Positions 18,325 through 27,209 of a stretch of 64,000 nt of DNA are shown here, in pieces. The notes beneath the pieces were generated by a model. The model was given only the letters and a program-made list of their open reading frames with translations, searched no databases and was not told the DNA's origin. Both the position numbers and the translations under genes were made by a program. Within the stretch, counting starts at the first letter, position 1; the number at the start of each line of letters is the position of its first letter. Source of the stretch: Streptococcus canis (lineage in GTDB: Bacteria; Bacillota; Bacilli; Lactobacillales; Streptococcaceae); NCBI RefSeq assembly GCF_900636575.1, contig NZ_LR134293.1, positions 257,001 through 321,000 on the forward strand, written 5' to 3'.

Positions 18325-19071
18325 TTAAGGTCTATTTCGGAAAACTTCGTACATCAAAATTGCTGCTGCCACACTAGCATTCAAGCTTTGAACATGACCA
18401 TTCATCGGAATGGTAATCATTTCGTCCACCTGTTTTTTGATATTGGCAGAGATTCCTTTTCCCTCATTGCCAATAATCAAAGCTAACTTTCCACTAGTAT
18501 TCCAACGGTCAGATGGTGTTCCATTCATGCCTGTGCCAAATGTCCAGAATCCTTTTGCTTTCAACTTATCCAATGTCTGCCTAAGATTCGTGACACGAGC
18601 AATTGGAACATGCTCCACAGCTCCTGTTGAGGTCTTCGCAACTACCGGTGTCACACCTACGGCACGGTGTTTAGGGATAATCACTCCGCACACATTGGTC
18701 GCGTCAGCTGTTCGTAGAATGGATCCCAAATTGTGAGGATCTGTTAAACCATCTAAAATCAAAATCAAAGGATTGTCTTCTTGCTCTGCTTTTTCTAAAA
18801 TCGTATCCAACTCGGTATAAGCAAAGGCCGATACTCTAAGGACAAACCCTTGGTGAACAGCTCCTTCTGTCATTTCTGATAAGATTTTCTTAGGCGTCCA
18901 TGAAATGGAAACTTTCTTCTCGGCGGCTAAACACTTGATGTGATCAACGTTTTTCCCTCGTAAATCTTCTTGGATATAGAGTTTATTTCCTGTATTGGCT
19001 TGGAGACTTTCTGTCACAGCATGGACACCGTAGACAATGTCATTTGGTTCAATAGTATCTTTATCTTTCAT
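18325..19071 (-). CDS. rlmB: 23S rRNA (guanosine-2'-O-)-methyltransferase RlmB (TrmH/SpoU family)
   Basis: A 248-residue SPOUT methyltransferase. An N-terminal substrate-binding domain (VYGVHAVTESLQAN) is followed by the knotted domain with LILDGLTDPHNLGSILRTAD, IIGNEGKGIS and the C-terminal IPMNGHVQSLNASVAAAIL. These are SpoU motifs 1-3. It probably methylates G2251 of 23S rRNA at the peptidyl transferase loop. It is the first gene of a two-gene unit with rae1. Confidence 0.93.
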   Translation of the reverse strand: MKDKDTIEPNDIVYGVHAVTESLQANTGNKLYIQEDLRGKNVDHIKCLAAEKKVSISWTPKKILSEMTEGAVHQGFVLRVSAFAYTELDTILEKAEQEDNPLILILDGLTDPHNLGSILRTADATNVCGVIIPKHRAVGVTPVVAKTSTGAVEHVPIARVTNLRQTLDKLKAKGFWTFGTGMNGTPSDRWNTSGKLALIIGNEGKGISANIKKQVDEMITIPMNGHVQSLNASVAAAILMYEVFRNRP

Positions 19072-19118
19072 AGTTCTTATTATACCATGAATGCTTCCAA
19101 ATAAATGATTCTGTCTGC

Positions 19119-19919
19119 TTATTTTCGTTTAGAGACTTTCTGAATCACAAGAAACAAGCTCAAAGCAACGACTGCCACTAAACCTGATAAGAGCCATGGA
19201 AAGCCTTTTTTAGGTTCTGCTTTATCGTCTTCACGGTCTGTTAACATTTTATCGTCTTTGTCATCAGCCACTTCTTTACTTGTAGTCGTTTTAGAAACAT
19301 TAGCCTTTTTAACAAGCGCTTTTGAAGTTGTCACGTGTTGATTAGCATTGGTACTTGACACCTGATTGGTTGAGTCTGATTGTTGGCGACCAGCTGTAGA
19401 GTTCCCAACTACTGCTGTTGTTGTATTAACTTGGTTTGGTTGTTGAGCAGTTGAGGGCTTTTTTTCATTGCTTGCTGGAGATTTTTTAGCTTTACTCTGG
19501 TCAAAGTGAACTGATGCTGATTGGCCGCTGGCCACTGTTTCCTTATCTTGAACACTAACTGCAACCCGATAATCATTGCTCTTTTGACCACTTAAATCAA
19601 ACCAAGCTGTGAAGCGACGTTGCCCTGGGTTCATCGTATAAACCCAACTAGTAATGGTATTGCCATTGGCATCTTGAAGCATAACAGTCGCTTGGGCCGA
19701 ATGACTGACAGGTTGGCTGGTTGCAATTGTGGCATCAATATAAGGTTCTGTACCACGCATAGTAGCCTCTACGCTGACCTGACTAACAGATGTTTCTGCT
19801 GTTACCTTATCTGTCTGTCCATCTTCAGCACGCACAGCATTAGGCATGCTCAAAGAGAGACCTGAACTAATCAGCAAAGCTGCCGAGAATAAGGTAAGTG
19901 ATTTTTTCATAGATGTCAT
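19119..19919 (-). CDS. Secreted membrane-anchored surface protein, unknown function
   Basis: A 266-residue protein. It has a signal peptide (SLTLFSAALLISSGLSL, cleavage probably near VRAED), then a compact ~100-residue domain (VSVEATMRGTEPYIDATIAT...AVSVQDKETV) with beta-sandwich character. A long Ser/Thr/Asn/Gln/Lys-rich linker (about 150-220) follows, then an acidic segment (DDKDDKMLTDREDDKAE), and a C-terminal transmembrane helix with a KVSKRK tail. No LPXTG is present, so it is a single-pass membrane protein, not sortase-anchored. The start at 19919 is preferred because AGGAG precedes it and the upstream ATG at 19943 would put that site inside the gene. The function is unknown. Confidence 0.8.
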   Translation of the reverse strand: MTSMKKSLTLFSAALLISSGLSLSMPNAVRAEDGQTDKVTAETSVSQVSVEATMRGTEPYIDATIATSQPVSHSAQATVMLQDANGNTITSWVYTMNPGQRRFTAWFDLSGQKSNDYRVAVSVQDKETVASGQSASVHFDQSKAKKSPASNEKKPSTAQQPNQVNTTTAVVGNSTAGRQQSDSTNQVSSTNANQHVTTSKALVKKANVSKTTTSKEVADDKDDKMLTDREDDKAEPKKGFPWLLSGLVAVVALSLFLVIQKVSKRK

Positions 19920-20049
19920 GATAAGGATCTCCTCTTTTTTCATTTTTACTCTTTCATTATAATTTATTCGGAAATTTTTGCAACAGTTTTATGTCTTTTT
20001 TGTTAAAAATATTTCAATTATGTTACAAATATGTCTTTAAATAGTCAAA

Positions 20050-20069
20050 AAGTACCCATAAAGGTACTT
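20050..20069 (-). terminator. Terminator after small membrane-peptide genes
   Basis: Stem AAGTACC/GGTACTT (20050-20056, 20063-20069) with T-rich sequence following on the minus strand, directly after the stop at 20074. Confidence 0.6.
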
Positions 20070-20073
20070 CGAT

Positions 20074-20181
20074 TTATTTTTCAACCCATTCTTTAATGGT
20101 TTCTTTATGATCAATCATGCTTTGAAGGGCATATTCTAAAACAAGAATGATAAAAAGTATCAGAAAGCTGCCCACTAACAC
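20074..20181 (-). CDS. Small single-span membrane peptide (35 aa)
   Basis: Short minus frame: a GTG start at 20181 (or 20175), a hydrophobic helix GSFLILFIILVLEYAL, then a polar tail SMIDHKETIKEWVEK. It begins 17 bases after the neighbouring 54-residue gene and ends just before a terminator. The ribosome site is weak (AAGG). The transmembrane-plus-charged-tail layout and its position make it credible, but the call rests on these alone. Confidence 0.45.
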   Translation of the reverse strand: MLVGSFLILFIILVLEYALQSMIDHKETIKEWVEK

Positions 20182-20198
20182 ACCTTAAAAACGAATAG

Positions 20199-20363
20199 TT
20201 AAGATAGAGTTTCTAAACGATAGTAAATGGAGCGAACTTGAAAGGCTAAAAATCCTAGCAGACCTAAGATTCCTAAGGCAACATCAGCCATTGCCAGAGC
20301 AATTAACATCACAAGCCCCGTCGATAGGGTTTCGCTTATTGGCTTTAAAAATGTTGCTAGCAT
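20199..20363 (-). CDS. Small two-span membrane protein (54 aa)
   Basis: ATG at 20363 with an AGGAGA site 7 bases upstream; 54 codons. The sequence has two hydrophobic stretches (TGLVMLIALAMADVALGI and LGLLGFLAFQV) and ends RSIYYRLETLS. It is too short for standard gene finders. The strong ribosome site, the following small gene and the terminator suggest a real two-gene unit. Holin-like or membrane-regulatory peptides have this shape, but no family is recognised. Confidence 0.55.
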   Translation of the reverse strand: MLATFLKPISETLSTGLVMLIALAMADVALGILGLLGFLAFQVRSIYYRLETLS

Positions 20364-20448
20364 ATTCTTCTCCTTTTCAGTAATAATGATTAGTGTGCTG
20401 GTGACTTACTGACAACTCGTGATTTCCTGATGCCTTTAGAATAATGAA

Positions 20449-20473
20449 AGAGAGCCTCCTAGGAGAACTCTCA
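20449..20473 (-). terminator. cysS-mrnC terminator
   Basis: Dyad GAGAG-N2-CTCC / GGAG-N-CTCTC immediately after the mrnC stop; only a weak T-run follows. Confidence 0.5.
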
Positions 20474-20480
20474 AACATTG

Positions 20481-20882
20481 TTATGCTTTCGCTTCAACAT
20501 GATTGATACACCACGTGATCAATTCTTCTAAACGTGCCTGTTGGTCAGTCATATCAAGATAGCCCATAACTGCTTCAAAGCCTGTTGACATCCGATAAGT
20601 AACGACATCTGCATTTTTGGCTTTGGTATGGCTGTTGGTATTGCGACCACGTCTGTAAATGTCTTCTTCTTTTTCGGTCAATAGCTGCGCTTCTAACATG
20701 GCCTGAATCAAGTTGGCCTGCGCCTTAGCAGAAACGTATCTCGTTGCTAAATGGTGTAGTTGACTAGGTTTCGTTTTGCCTTGAAAAATCAGATGGCGGC
20801 GAATATAGTAGGAATAAACCGCATCCCCCTCAAAGGCTAGGGCAATGCCATTAATCAAATTCACATCAACTGAATTAGTCAC
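20481..20882 (-). CDS. mrnC: Mini-ribonuclease III
   Basis: A 133-residue protein matching the RNase III catalytic domain without a dsRNA-binding domain: LAFEGDAVYSYYIRRHLI with catalytic acids, RRGRNTNSHTKAK, and TGFEAVMGYLDM. In B. subtilis MrnC matures 23S rRNA. Its start overlaps the cysS stop by 8 bases, the same linkage as in B. subtilis. No anomalies are seen. Confidence 0.93.
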   Translation of the reverse strand: MTNSVDVNLINGIALAFEGDAVYSYYIRRHLIFQGKTKPSQLHHLATRYVSAKAQANLIQAMLEAQLLTEKEEDIYRRGRNTNSHTKAKNADVVTYRMSTGFEAVMGYLDMTDQQARLEELITWCINHVEAKA

Positions 20883-22218
20883 GCGTCCACCTCACACCAT
20901 CTTTGGTATCTAATAATTTAATGCCTTGAGCTGCGAGTTGATCTCGAATGGCATCAGCAGTGGCAAAGTCACGGTTGGCACGCGCCTCTTGTCGCTTGGC
21001 AATTAAGGTTTCAATATCAGCCTCAAGAACCTCTTCTTCAAAGATGATTCCAAAAACAGCTAACATTTTCTCAAAGGCGCTTTTAACAGGCTCTGTATAG
21101 GAGCCAGAATTAATCCACTTGGCCATGTCAAACACGACGGTTATCCCATTTGCTGTGTTAAAGTCATCATCCATAGCTACCTGGAAAGCTGCCACAAAGC
21201 GTTTTAGTTCTTGCTCATCTGCCTTTTCTGTCAGCGGTTGTTGCAAGGTATTTTTCAGATACTTCAGATTGACTTCGGCATCATGGATAGCCTTTTCAGT
21301 AAAGTTAATCGGCTTTCGGTACTGTTGTGTCGCAAGGAAAAAGCGTAAAACCTGACCATCAACTGTTTGTAACATGTCATGAACGGTCACAAAATTGCCT
21401 AGGGATTTGGACATTTTTTCGTTATCGACATTGACAAACCCATTGTGCATCCAATAGTTGGCAAAAGTCTTGCCTGTTTTGGCCTCAGATTGAGCAATTT
21501 CATTGGTGTGATGAGGAAATTCCAAATCAGCTCCGCCACCATGAATATCAATGGTATCACCAAGAATTTCAGTAGCCATCACAGAACATTCAATATGCCA
21601 GCCTGGACGGCCAGCTCCCCAAGGGCTATCCCAAGAAACCTCGCCTGCCTTGGCTGATTTCCAAAGAGCAAAGTCCAGTGGATTTTCTTTCAAGGCTGTC
21701 TCAGCATCTGTCCGACCACTGGCTCCAACTTCAAGTTCTGATAAGGTTTTATTAGCTAGCTGAGCATAATGCTCTGACTTTTCCACGCGAAAATACACAT
21801 CGCCAGCTGCTTCGTAAGCAAAGTCTTTTTCAATAAGAGCCTCAACAAATAAGATGATTTCAGCCATGTAATCCATAACACGAGGATTTTGTGTGGCTGG
21901 CTTAACACCAAGTGCCTTGGTGTCTTCTATAAAAGCTGCAATAAAGCGATCTGACAACTCTTTTGGAGACACCCCTGCTTGTACGGCTGCCTTGATGATT
22001 TTATCATCAACATCGGTAAAATTGGAAACATAATTGACCTGATAGCCAGCATACTCAAAATAACGTCGGATTGTATCAAATGCAACCGCTGATCTGGCAT
22101 TTCCAATATGAATATAATTATAGACCGTCGGTCCACAAACGTACATGTTGACTGTATTTTCAGTCAAAGGCACAAACTCGCGGAGCGAACGGGTCATGGT
22201 ATCATAAATTTTAATCAT
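20875..22218 (-). CDS. cysS: Cysteinyl-tRNA synthetase
   Basis: A 447-residue class I synthetase. The zinc/adenylate region begins with CGPTVYNYIHIGNAR (HIGH motif). WHIECSVMA and HHTNEIAQSEA carry zinc ligands, and EKMSKSLGNF is the KMSKS loop. Length and motif order are standard. It is cotranscribed with mrnC downstream. The cysE gene lies nearby but is separated by a terminator. Confidence 0.96.
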   Translation of the reverse strand: MIKIYDTMTRSLREFVPLTENTVNMYVCGPTVYNYIHIGNARSAVAFDTIRRYFEYAGYQVNYVSNFTDVDDKIIKAAVQAGVSPKELSDRFIAAFIEDTKALGVKPATQNPRVMDYMAEIILFVEALIEKDFAYEAAGDVYFRVEKSEHYAQLANKTLSELEVGASGRTDAETALKENPLDFALWKSAKAGEVSWDSPWGAGRPGWHIECSVMATEILGDTIDIHGGGADLEFPHHTNEIAQSEAKTGKTFANYWMHNGFVNVDNEKMSKSLGNFVTVHDMLQTVDGQVLRFFLATQQYRKPINFTEKAIHDAEVNLKYLKNTLQQPLTEKADEQELKRFVAAFQVAMDDDFNTANGITVVFDMAKWINSGSYTEPVKSAFEKMLAVFGIIFEEEVLEADIETLIAKRQEARANRDFATADAIRDQLAAQGIKLLDTKDGVRWTRD

Positions 22219-22245
22219 GTAAACTCCTTATTCAATAGCCTGTCA

Positions 22246-22476
22246 CTAGTTGTCATCTTGATGACCTGAGTCTTTTTCTGACATGCTGTTCCACTTTTTC
22301 AACAACTTAATATTGATGACAAGTCCCACTAACCAAAATACAGTCAAAATAAGATAAATAAGCGCTTTGATCATTTCTTGTCTCATCAAAAAGATTAGAC
22401 CTGCTACTAGCGTGATACTGGCCACAAGTATAGATAAACCAATGATGACATAGATACCTATTTTTATTTGTTTCAT
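22246..22476 (-). CDS. Small two-helix membrane protein
   Basis: A 76-residue protein with two hydrophobic helices (IGIYVIIGLSILVASITLV and LIYLILTVFWLVGLVINI) and a polar tail KKWNSMSEKDSGHQDDN. It lies 27 bases upstream of cysS on the same strand and after the cysE terminator, so it may head the cysS transcript. I recognise no family. Confidence 0.7.
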   Translation of the reverse strand: MKQIKIGIYVIIGLSILVASITLVAGLIFLMRQEMIKALIYLILTVFWLVGLVINIKLLKKWNSMSEKDSGHQDDN

Positions 22477-22498
22477 GACACTCCTTTATTAACGAAAA

Positions 22499-22519
22499 AC
22501 CTTCACAAACTGTGAAGGT
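22499..22519 (-). terminator. pnp-sseB-cysE terminator
   Basis: A perfect 9-bp stem ACCTTCACA/TGTGAAGGT with a 3-base loop (22499-22507, 22511-22519) and five Ts following on the minus strand. Confidence 0.85.
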
Positions 22520-22718
22520 CAGTCCAGCTAAGTAAGCTTAACGGACTTCTTTGCTATTTTTGTAAAGCTTCCAGACAGTGACAATAAATCCCCGCATTAG
22601 CCAAACCCAATTCCCACTCATCAAGGAATCTCAAAAGATGATAAGACATGCCAATAACATTAGCAAGCTAAAAAATTCTTTTTCATATAAGTTATCAGAT
22701 TCCCGCCTTTTTATTCAC

Positions 22719-23303
22719 CTATAACTTTGACGAGTAGTAAGAAGCTTCCCGTTGTTCTTGTATACTTTGGATTTGAAGGCTATCTTTTTGGCCATGGACA
22801 CGAACTACTTTGGCTGGAACCCCCACTACGGTGACATCTTCAGGAACATCTGTCAAGACAACTGCGGCCGCTCCCACTTTGGCATTGGCTCCGATTTCAA
22901 TAGGACCAATGACTTGGGCATGCGCAGAAATTAAGGCTCCTTGGCGAACAGTCGGATGGCGTTTCCCACGATCTTTCCCGGTTCCACCTAAAGTCACGCC
23001 GTGATAAAGCATGACGCCCTTTTCAATAATAGCGGTCTCGCCAATGACAAGGCCTGCACCATGGTCAATGAAAACACCAGGGGCAATTTGTGCTCCAGGG
23101 TGAATTTCAATCTGTGTCCAAAATCGCCAGAATTGGCTATGCATTCTGGCTAGTATCTTAAAATGGTGTTGCCACAAAAAATGAGATAGCCGATGAGCAG
23201 CTAAGGCTTTAATACCTGGATAAGTCAGGATAACCTCAAGACTACTACGAGCAGCTGGGTCTAGAGCTTTAACAATAGCTATACTTTCTTTCCACCAACC
23301 CAT
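22719..23303 (-). CDS. cysE: Serine O-acetyltransferase
   Basis: A 194-residue protein with the CysE left-handed beta-helix of hexapeptide repeats (IEIHPGAQIAPGVFIDHGAG, then IGPIEIGANAKVGAAAVVL) and the catalytic HDYSRR-like block replaced by the streptococcal form around VMLYHGVTLGGTGKDRGKRH. It makes O-acetylserine for cysteine synthesis. The short N-terminal domain (~60 residues) is typical of Gram-positive enzymes. It lies 8 bases after sseB in the pnp transcript. Confidence 0.93.
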   Translation of the reverse strand: MGWWKESIAIVKALDPAARSSLEVILTYPGIKALAAHRLSHFLWQHHFKILARMHSQFWRFWTQIEIHPGAQIAPGVFIDHGAGLVIGETAIIEKGVMLYHGVTLGGTGKDRGKRHPTVRQGALISAHAQVIGPIEIGANAKVGAAAVVLTDVPEDVTVVGVPAKVVRVHGQKDSLQIQSIQEQREASYYSSKL

Positions 23304-23311
23304 ACTAACTC

Positions 23312-24064
23312 CTACGACTTATCTAATTCTGACCAGTCAACAAGAATTTGTTGGTCATCAAAAGGATTGATGGCGACACCGAACGTTTCATCAAGCTCGT
23401 TCTCACCATTTCTTGGTTGATAAATATCATTAATTGTCCAAGTGAGAATCACACCTTCAGCTTTTCTGAAAAGTCCACCAAAATCATCTTGGTTGTACCA
23501 TTTCGCAAAACTTTGAAGATTTGAAAATGCCGGAACGTAACTCTTGCCTTCAGGCGTTGACATAGTTGGGAAAAGGCGGTCATAATGGCTATCGTCTTTA
23601 GGGTAAACGAAGGCTGGAACAAGGTAAACCTTGTCCATGATGTCAGCTGTCACATTCTCATCACTCATAAGAGTGTTTAAAATAGTGGTATAGTTATTCA
23701 TAAACTGAATCATGTCACTACTTTTGAAAATAGTAGAATTCCCAAAGTCACCCTTTTTCTTGAGGTTAAAGACAAGACCTGCTGCGCCAGCTGTAATAAC
23801 TTCTTCTAGCACCGCAAGGGCTGAACGCTCCAACCAATAATGGCTTTGGGCACTCTTTTGTTCTTCCTTGAAGAGAGCCATATCTTCCTTGTCGGTAAAA
23901 ACAGGAGTCACTTTAACCCCTTCAATTTCTATCACATAGGGGTCTTTAGCCGCCCAGACAGGAAAATTGTGGAAAGCGTTAACAAGAGCAACGCTATCCA
24001 AAAAATTATCGGGCGCATTGATAAAAGCCCTTAAACGAACATCTAATTCATTGAGTTTAGTCAT
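23312..24064 (-). CDS. SseB-family protein
   Basis: A 250-residue protein that I assign to the SseB N-terminal family from the block [14 protein letters not shown], followed by a segment around [14 protein letters not shown]. SseB-type proteins are linked to serine sensitivity in E. coli, but no biochemical activity is established. Its start overlaps the pnp stop by 8 bases and cysE follows, a conserved streptococcal order. The link to serine metabolism next to cysE is suggestive only. Confidence 0.75.
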   Translation of the reverse strand: MTKLNELDVRLRAFINAPDNFLDSVALVNAFHNFPVWAAKDPYVIEIEGVKVTPVFTDKEDMALFKEEQKSAQSHYWLERSALAVLEEVITAGAAGLVFNLKKKGDFGNSTIFKSSDMIQFMNNYTTILNTLMSDENVTADIMDKVYLVPAFVYPKDDSHYDRLFPTMSTPEGKSYVPAFSNLQSFAKWYNQDDFGGLFRKAEGVILTWTINDIYQPRNGENELDETFGVAINPFDDQQILVDWSELDKS

Positions 24065-26189
24065 GGTTTTCTTCTTTTTTCTCTGGTTTTGACGGGCGTG
24101 GAATCAAAGCTTTCATTGAGGCATCTACACGGCCTTTCTCATCAATTTTAATGACTTTGACATCAACTTCTTCACCTACTTCAAGAATATCTGACACATT
24201 GGCTGTTCTCGTCCAAGCAATCTCTGAAATATGTACTAGGGCATCTGTCTTGTCAAAGAGGTTGACAAAGGCACCGAATTTTTCAATACGAACAACTTTG
24301 GCATGGTAAATTTCACCCACTTTGGCTTCGCGAACAAGGCCTACAATAATTTCTTTAGTGCGGTTAATGGCATCTTGGTCACTTGAGTAGATAGAAACAT
24401 TTCCTTCGTCATCAATATCAATCTTGACACCCGTTTCAGCAATAATCTTATCAATGGTTTCACCACCTTTACCAATGACCACTTTGATTTTATCCACATC
24501 AATCTTGATGGTATCAATTTTTGGTGCAGTTGGGGCTAATTCTGGACGTGGTTCCGCGATAGTTGCTTCAATCACATCAAGAATTTCAAAGCGAGCTTTT
24601 TTAGCTTGCGCAAGAGCTTCTTCTAAGATTTGAGGGGTTATTCCTGCGATCTTAATATCCATTTGAAGGGCTGTAATCCCTTCACGAGTTCCAGCCACCT
24701 TAAAGTCCATATCTCCAAAATGGTCTTCAAGACCTTGAATATCAGTCAAGACAGTATAATTTGTCCCATCGGAAATCAGACCCATGGCAATCCCCGCCAC
24801 AGGAGCCTTGATTGGCACACCTCCAGCCATAAGGGCAAGGGTACCGGCACAAATTGAAGCCTGTGATGAAGAACCGTTAGATTCTAAAACTTCGGCAACT
24901 AACCGAATGGCATAAGGAAACTCTTCTAAACTTGGTAAGACTTGTTCGAGGGCGCGTTCTCCGAGAGCACCGTGTCCAATTTCACGACGACCTGCGGCTC
25001 CATAGCGGCCAGTTTCACCAACTGAATATTGTGGGAAATTGTAGTGGTGTAAAAAGCGTTTTTTGTACTCTGGAGCAAGACCATCAATGATTTGGGTTTC
25101 TCCCATTGGTGCCAAAGTCAAAACTGATAGTGCCTGAGTTTGACCACGTGTAAAGAGACCTGATCCGTGGACTTTTGGCAAGAAATCAACCACGGCATCA
25201 AGCGGACGAATTTCGTCAATCTTACGGCCGTCAGGACGAATCTTGTCTTCTGTGATTAGACGGCGCACCTCAGCGTGTTCCATTTGCTCAAGGATTTCTA
25301 CCACATCACGCATAATGGTTGCTAGGTTTTCGTCCTCTGCATAGCGCTCTTCGTACTCAGTCTTAACCATTTCTTTAACAGCTTCTGTGGCTGCTTCACG
25401 CGCTTTTTTCTCTTCAACTTGAACAGCTTTTTGCAACTGAGCATTGTATTTAGCGACAATATCCGCTTGTAAGTCTGCATCAACCTGTAACAGTTCAACT
25501 TCGGCTTTTTCTTTACCAACAGCTGCTACGATTTGTTCTTGGAAGGCAATTAATTCTTGAATAGCTTGGTGACCTTTTAAGAGGGCTTCAAGCATGATGT
25601 CCTCTGATAATTCTCTGGCGCCAGACTCAACCATGTTGATGGCTTCTTTACTACCAGCAACGGTTAATTCTAAGAGCGACGCTTCCATCTGTTCTTTATC
25701 TGGGTTAATAATGAACTCGCCATCAATATAGCCAACTTGAACACCTGCAATCGGTCCATTAAATGGAATATCTGAGATTGACAAAGCAAGAGATGAGCCA
25801 AACATCGCTGCCATAGGAGCGCTAGCATTTTCGTCATAAGAAAGAACCGTGTTAATCACTTGTACTTCATTACGGAAGCCTTCGGCAAACATTGGACGAA
25901 TCGGGCGGTCAATCAAACGAGCTGTTAGGGTCGCATCTGTTGAAGGACGTCCTTCACGCTTCATGAAACCTCCCGGGAATTTACCAGCGGCATACATTTT
26001 TTCTTCATAATTGACTTGAAGAGGGAAGAAGTCACCAGTTGCCATTTTTTTTGACATGACAGCTGCGGTAAGGACGGTTGATTCGCCATAACGAACAACA
26101 GTTGCACCGTTGGCTTGTTTAGCGACTTGGCCAACTTCAACAACAAGAGGTTTTCCTGCAAATGTTGTTGTAAAGGTTTGTTTTGACAT
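24057..26189 (-). CDS. pnp: Polyribonucleotide nucleotidyltransferase (PNPase)
   Basis: A 710-residue phosphorolytic 3'-5' exoribonuclease. Two RNase PH domains flank a helical domain, followed by a KH domain ([17 protein letters not shown], near 565) and an S1 domain ([19 protein letters not shown], near 625). [16 protein letters not shown] and [15 protein letters not shown] mark the second PH core. It forms a ring trimer that degrades mRNA. It is the first gene of pnp-sseB-cysE. Confidence 0.97.
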   Translation of the reverse strand: MSKQTFTTTFAGKPLVVEVGQVAKQANGATVVRYGESTVLTAAVMSKKMATGDFFPLQVNYEEKMYAAGKFPGGFMKREGRPSTDATLTARLIDRPIRPMFAEGFRNEVQVINTVLSYDENASAPMAAMFGSSLALSISDIPFNGPIAGVQVGYIDGEFIINPDKEQMEASLLELTVAGSKEAINMVESGARELSEDIMLEALLKGHQAIQELIAFQEQIVAAVGKEKAEVELLQVDADLQADIVAKYNAQLQKAVQVEEKKAREAATEAVKEMVKTEYEERYAEDENLATIMRDVVEILEQMEHAEVRRLITEDKIRPDGRKIDEIRPLDAVVDFLPKVHGSGLFTRGQTQALSVLTLAPMGETQIIDGLAPEYKKRFLHHYNFPQYSVGETGRYGAAGRREIGHGALGERALEQVLPSLEEFPYAIRLVAEVLESNGSSSQASICAGTLALMAGGVPIKAPVAGIAMGLISDGTNYTVLTDIQGLEDHFGDMDFKVAGTREGITALQMDIKIAGITPQILEEALAQAKKARFEILDVIEATIAEPRPELAPTAPKIDTIKIDVDKIKVVIGKGGETIDKIIAETGVKIDIDDEGNVSIYSSDQDAINRTKEIIVGLVREAKVGEIYHAKVVRIEKFGAFVNLFDKTDALVHISEIAWTRTANVSDILEVGEEVDVKVIKIDEKGRVDASMKALIPRPSKPEKKEENHD

Positions 26190-26428
26190 ATATTCTCCTT
26201 TTAATTTTCAGAGGGTCAATATAGGTAATTGACTTCTGCTTAAATTCAATCGTTATACGTTGTTTTGCTACAAAAAGCAACCTGCCACGCTTGTCACAAG
26301 CTCCTCTTTGTATCAAACGACGTATCTGCTACATTTTACCATAAAATAGCAGAAATTTCACTGTCATATTGTAATCTCTTCAACTGTCCTTGAAAAATAT
26401 TAAACGAAACTTATACTCTTTAACAAAG

Positions 26429-26454
26429 CAAAAAAGCAGGTTGGTAGGCCTGCT
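26429..26454 (-). terminator. PTS/aldolase operon terminator
   Basis: Stem AGCAGG/CCTGCT (26435-26440, 26449-26454) followed by a run of Ts on the minus strand, directly after the aldolase stop. Confidence 0.75.
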
Positions 26455-26468
26455 TTCGTCTCCTAACA

Positions 26469-27197
26469 TTAATAAGTGTCGTCTTCTAAAATTTTAAAAC
26501 CAAGACTGGTACTATCTTTCAGAAACATTTGGACCGTTTCAAGGGAATAGTCTTCTAAATCTTTTCCTTGAAGAGGCAACTTGGCAATCAAGTCACTGGT
26601 ACAGGTGATAATGTCAACACCCAGCTGATCAGCTTGATAGATATTATAAGTTTCCCGTGGACTAGCCCACAACAATTCGACCCCTTCTTTTTGACGACAA
26701 ATGTGCAAGGCTTCTTCCATGATTGGCATTGGGTCCACACCAGTATCTGCAATACGGCCAGCAAAAACAGACACAATAGCTGGTACTCCTGTGGTTAAAT
26801 GATTAACCACAGCTTGGGTTTGCTCAATTGTAAAAATGGCTGTGACATTTAACTTGATGCCTTGGGCTGACAACTTTTGAATGAGGGGACAGGTTGATTC
26901 CCCTGTTGAAGTAGTCACTGGAATTTTCACGTAGACGTTGTCACCTAGACTAGCAATTTTCTCAGCTTCCTTTTCCATGCTTGCGAGGTCATCTGCAAAG
27001 ACTTCAAAGGAGACTGGGTAGTCTGTAATCTTGGCAAGCACTTCTTTGGCAAAGCCAATATAAGAAGTGATGCCTGCTTTTTTCATCAAACTTGGATTGG
27101 TTGTAAAGCCTGTGACCAAACCTGTTTGCAAATCCTTTAACATGGTCTCTAAGACTGCACCGTCTGAAAAGACTTTAATGTTTAGTTTTTTTGTCAT
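26469..27197 (-). CDS. Transaldolase-like / fructose-6-phosphate aldolase family protein
   Basis: A 242-residue TIM-barrel protein of the TalC/FSA class: FSDGA, GLVTGFTTNPSLMKKAG, the Schiff-base lysine in NVYVKIPVTTS, and LNVTAIFTIEQ and VSVFAGRIADTG. It is longer than typical TalC (~215 residues). It ends the operon encoding an ascorbate-type PTS, so it probably handles a sugar phosphate from that pathway. The substrate cannot be assigned. Confidence 0.85.
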   Translation of the reverse strand: MTKKLNIKVFSDGAVLETMLKDLQTGLVTGFTTNPSLMKKAGITSYIGFAKEVLAKITDYPVSFEVFADDLASMEKEAEKIASLGDNVYVKIPVTTSTGESTCPLIQKLSAQGIKLNVTAIFTIEQTQAVVNHLTTGVPAIVSVFAGRIADTGVDPMPIMEEALHICRQKEGVELLWASPRETYNIYQADQLGVDIITCTSDLIAKLPLQGKDLEDYSLETVQMFLKDSTSLGFKILEDDTY

Positions 27198-27209
27198 AAT
27201 ACCCTCCTT

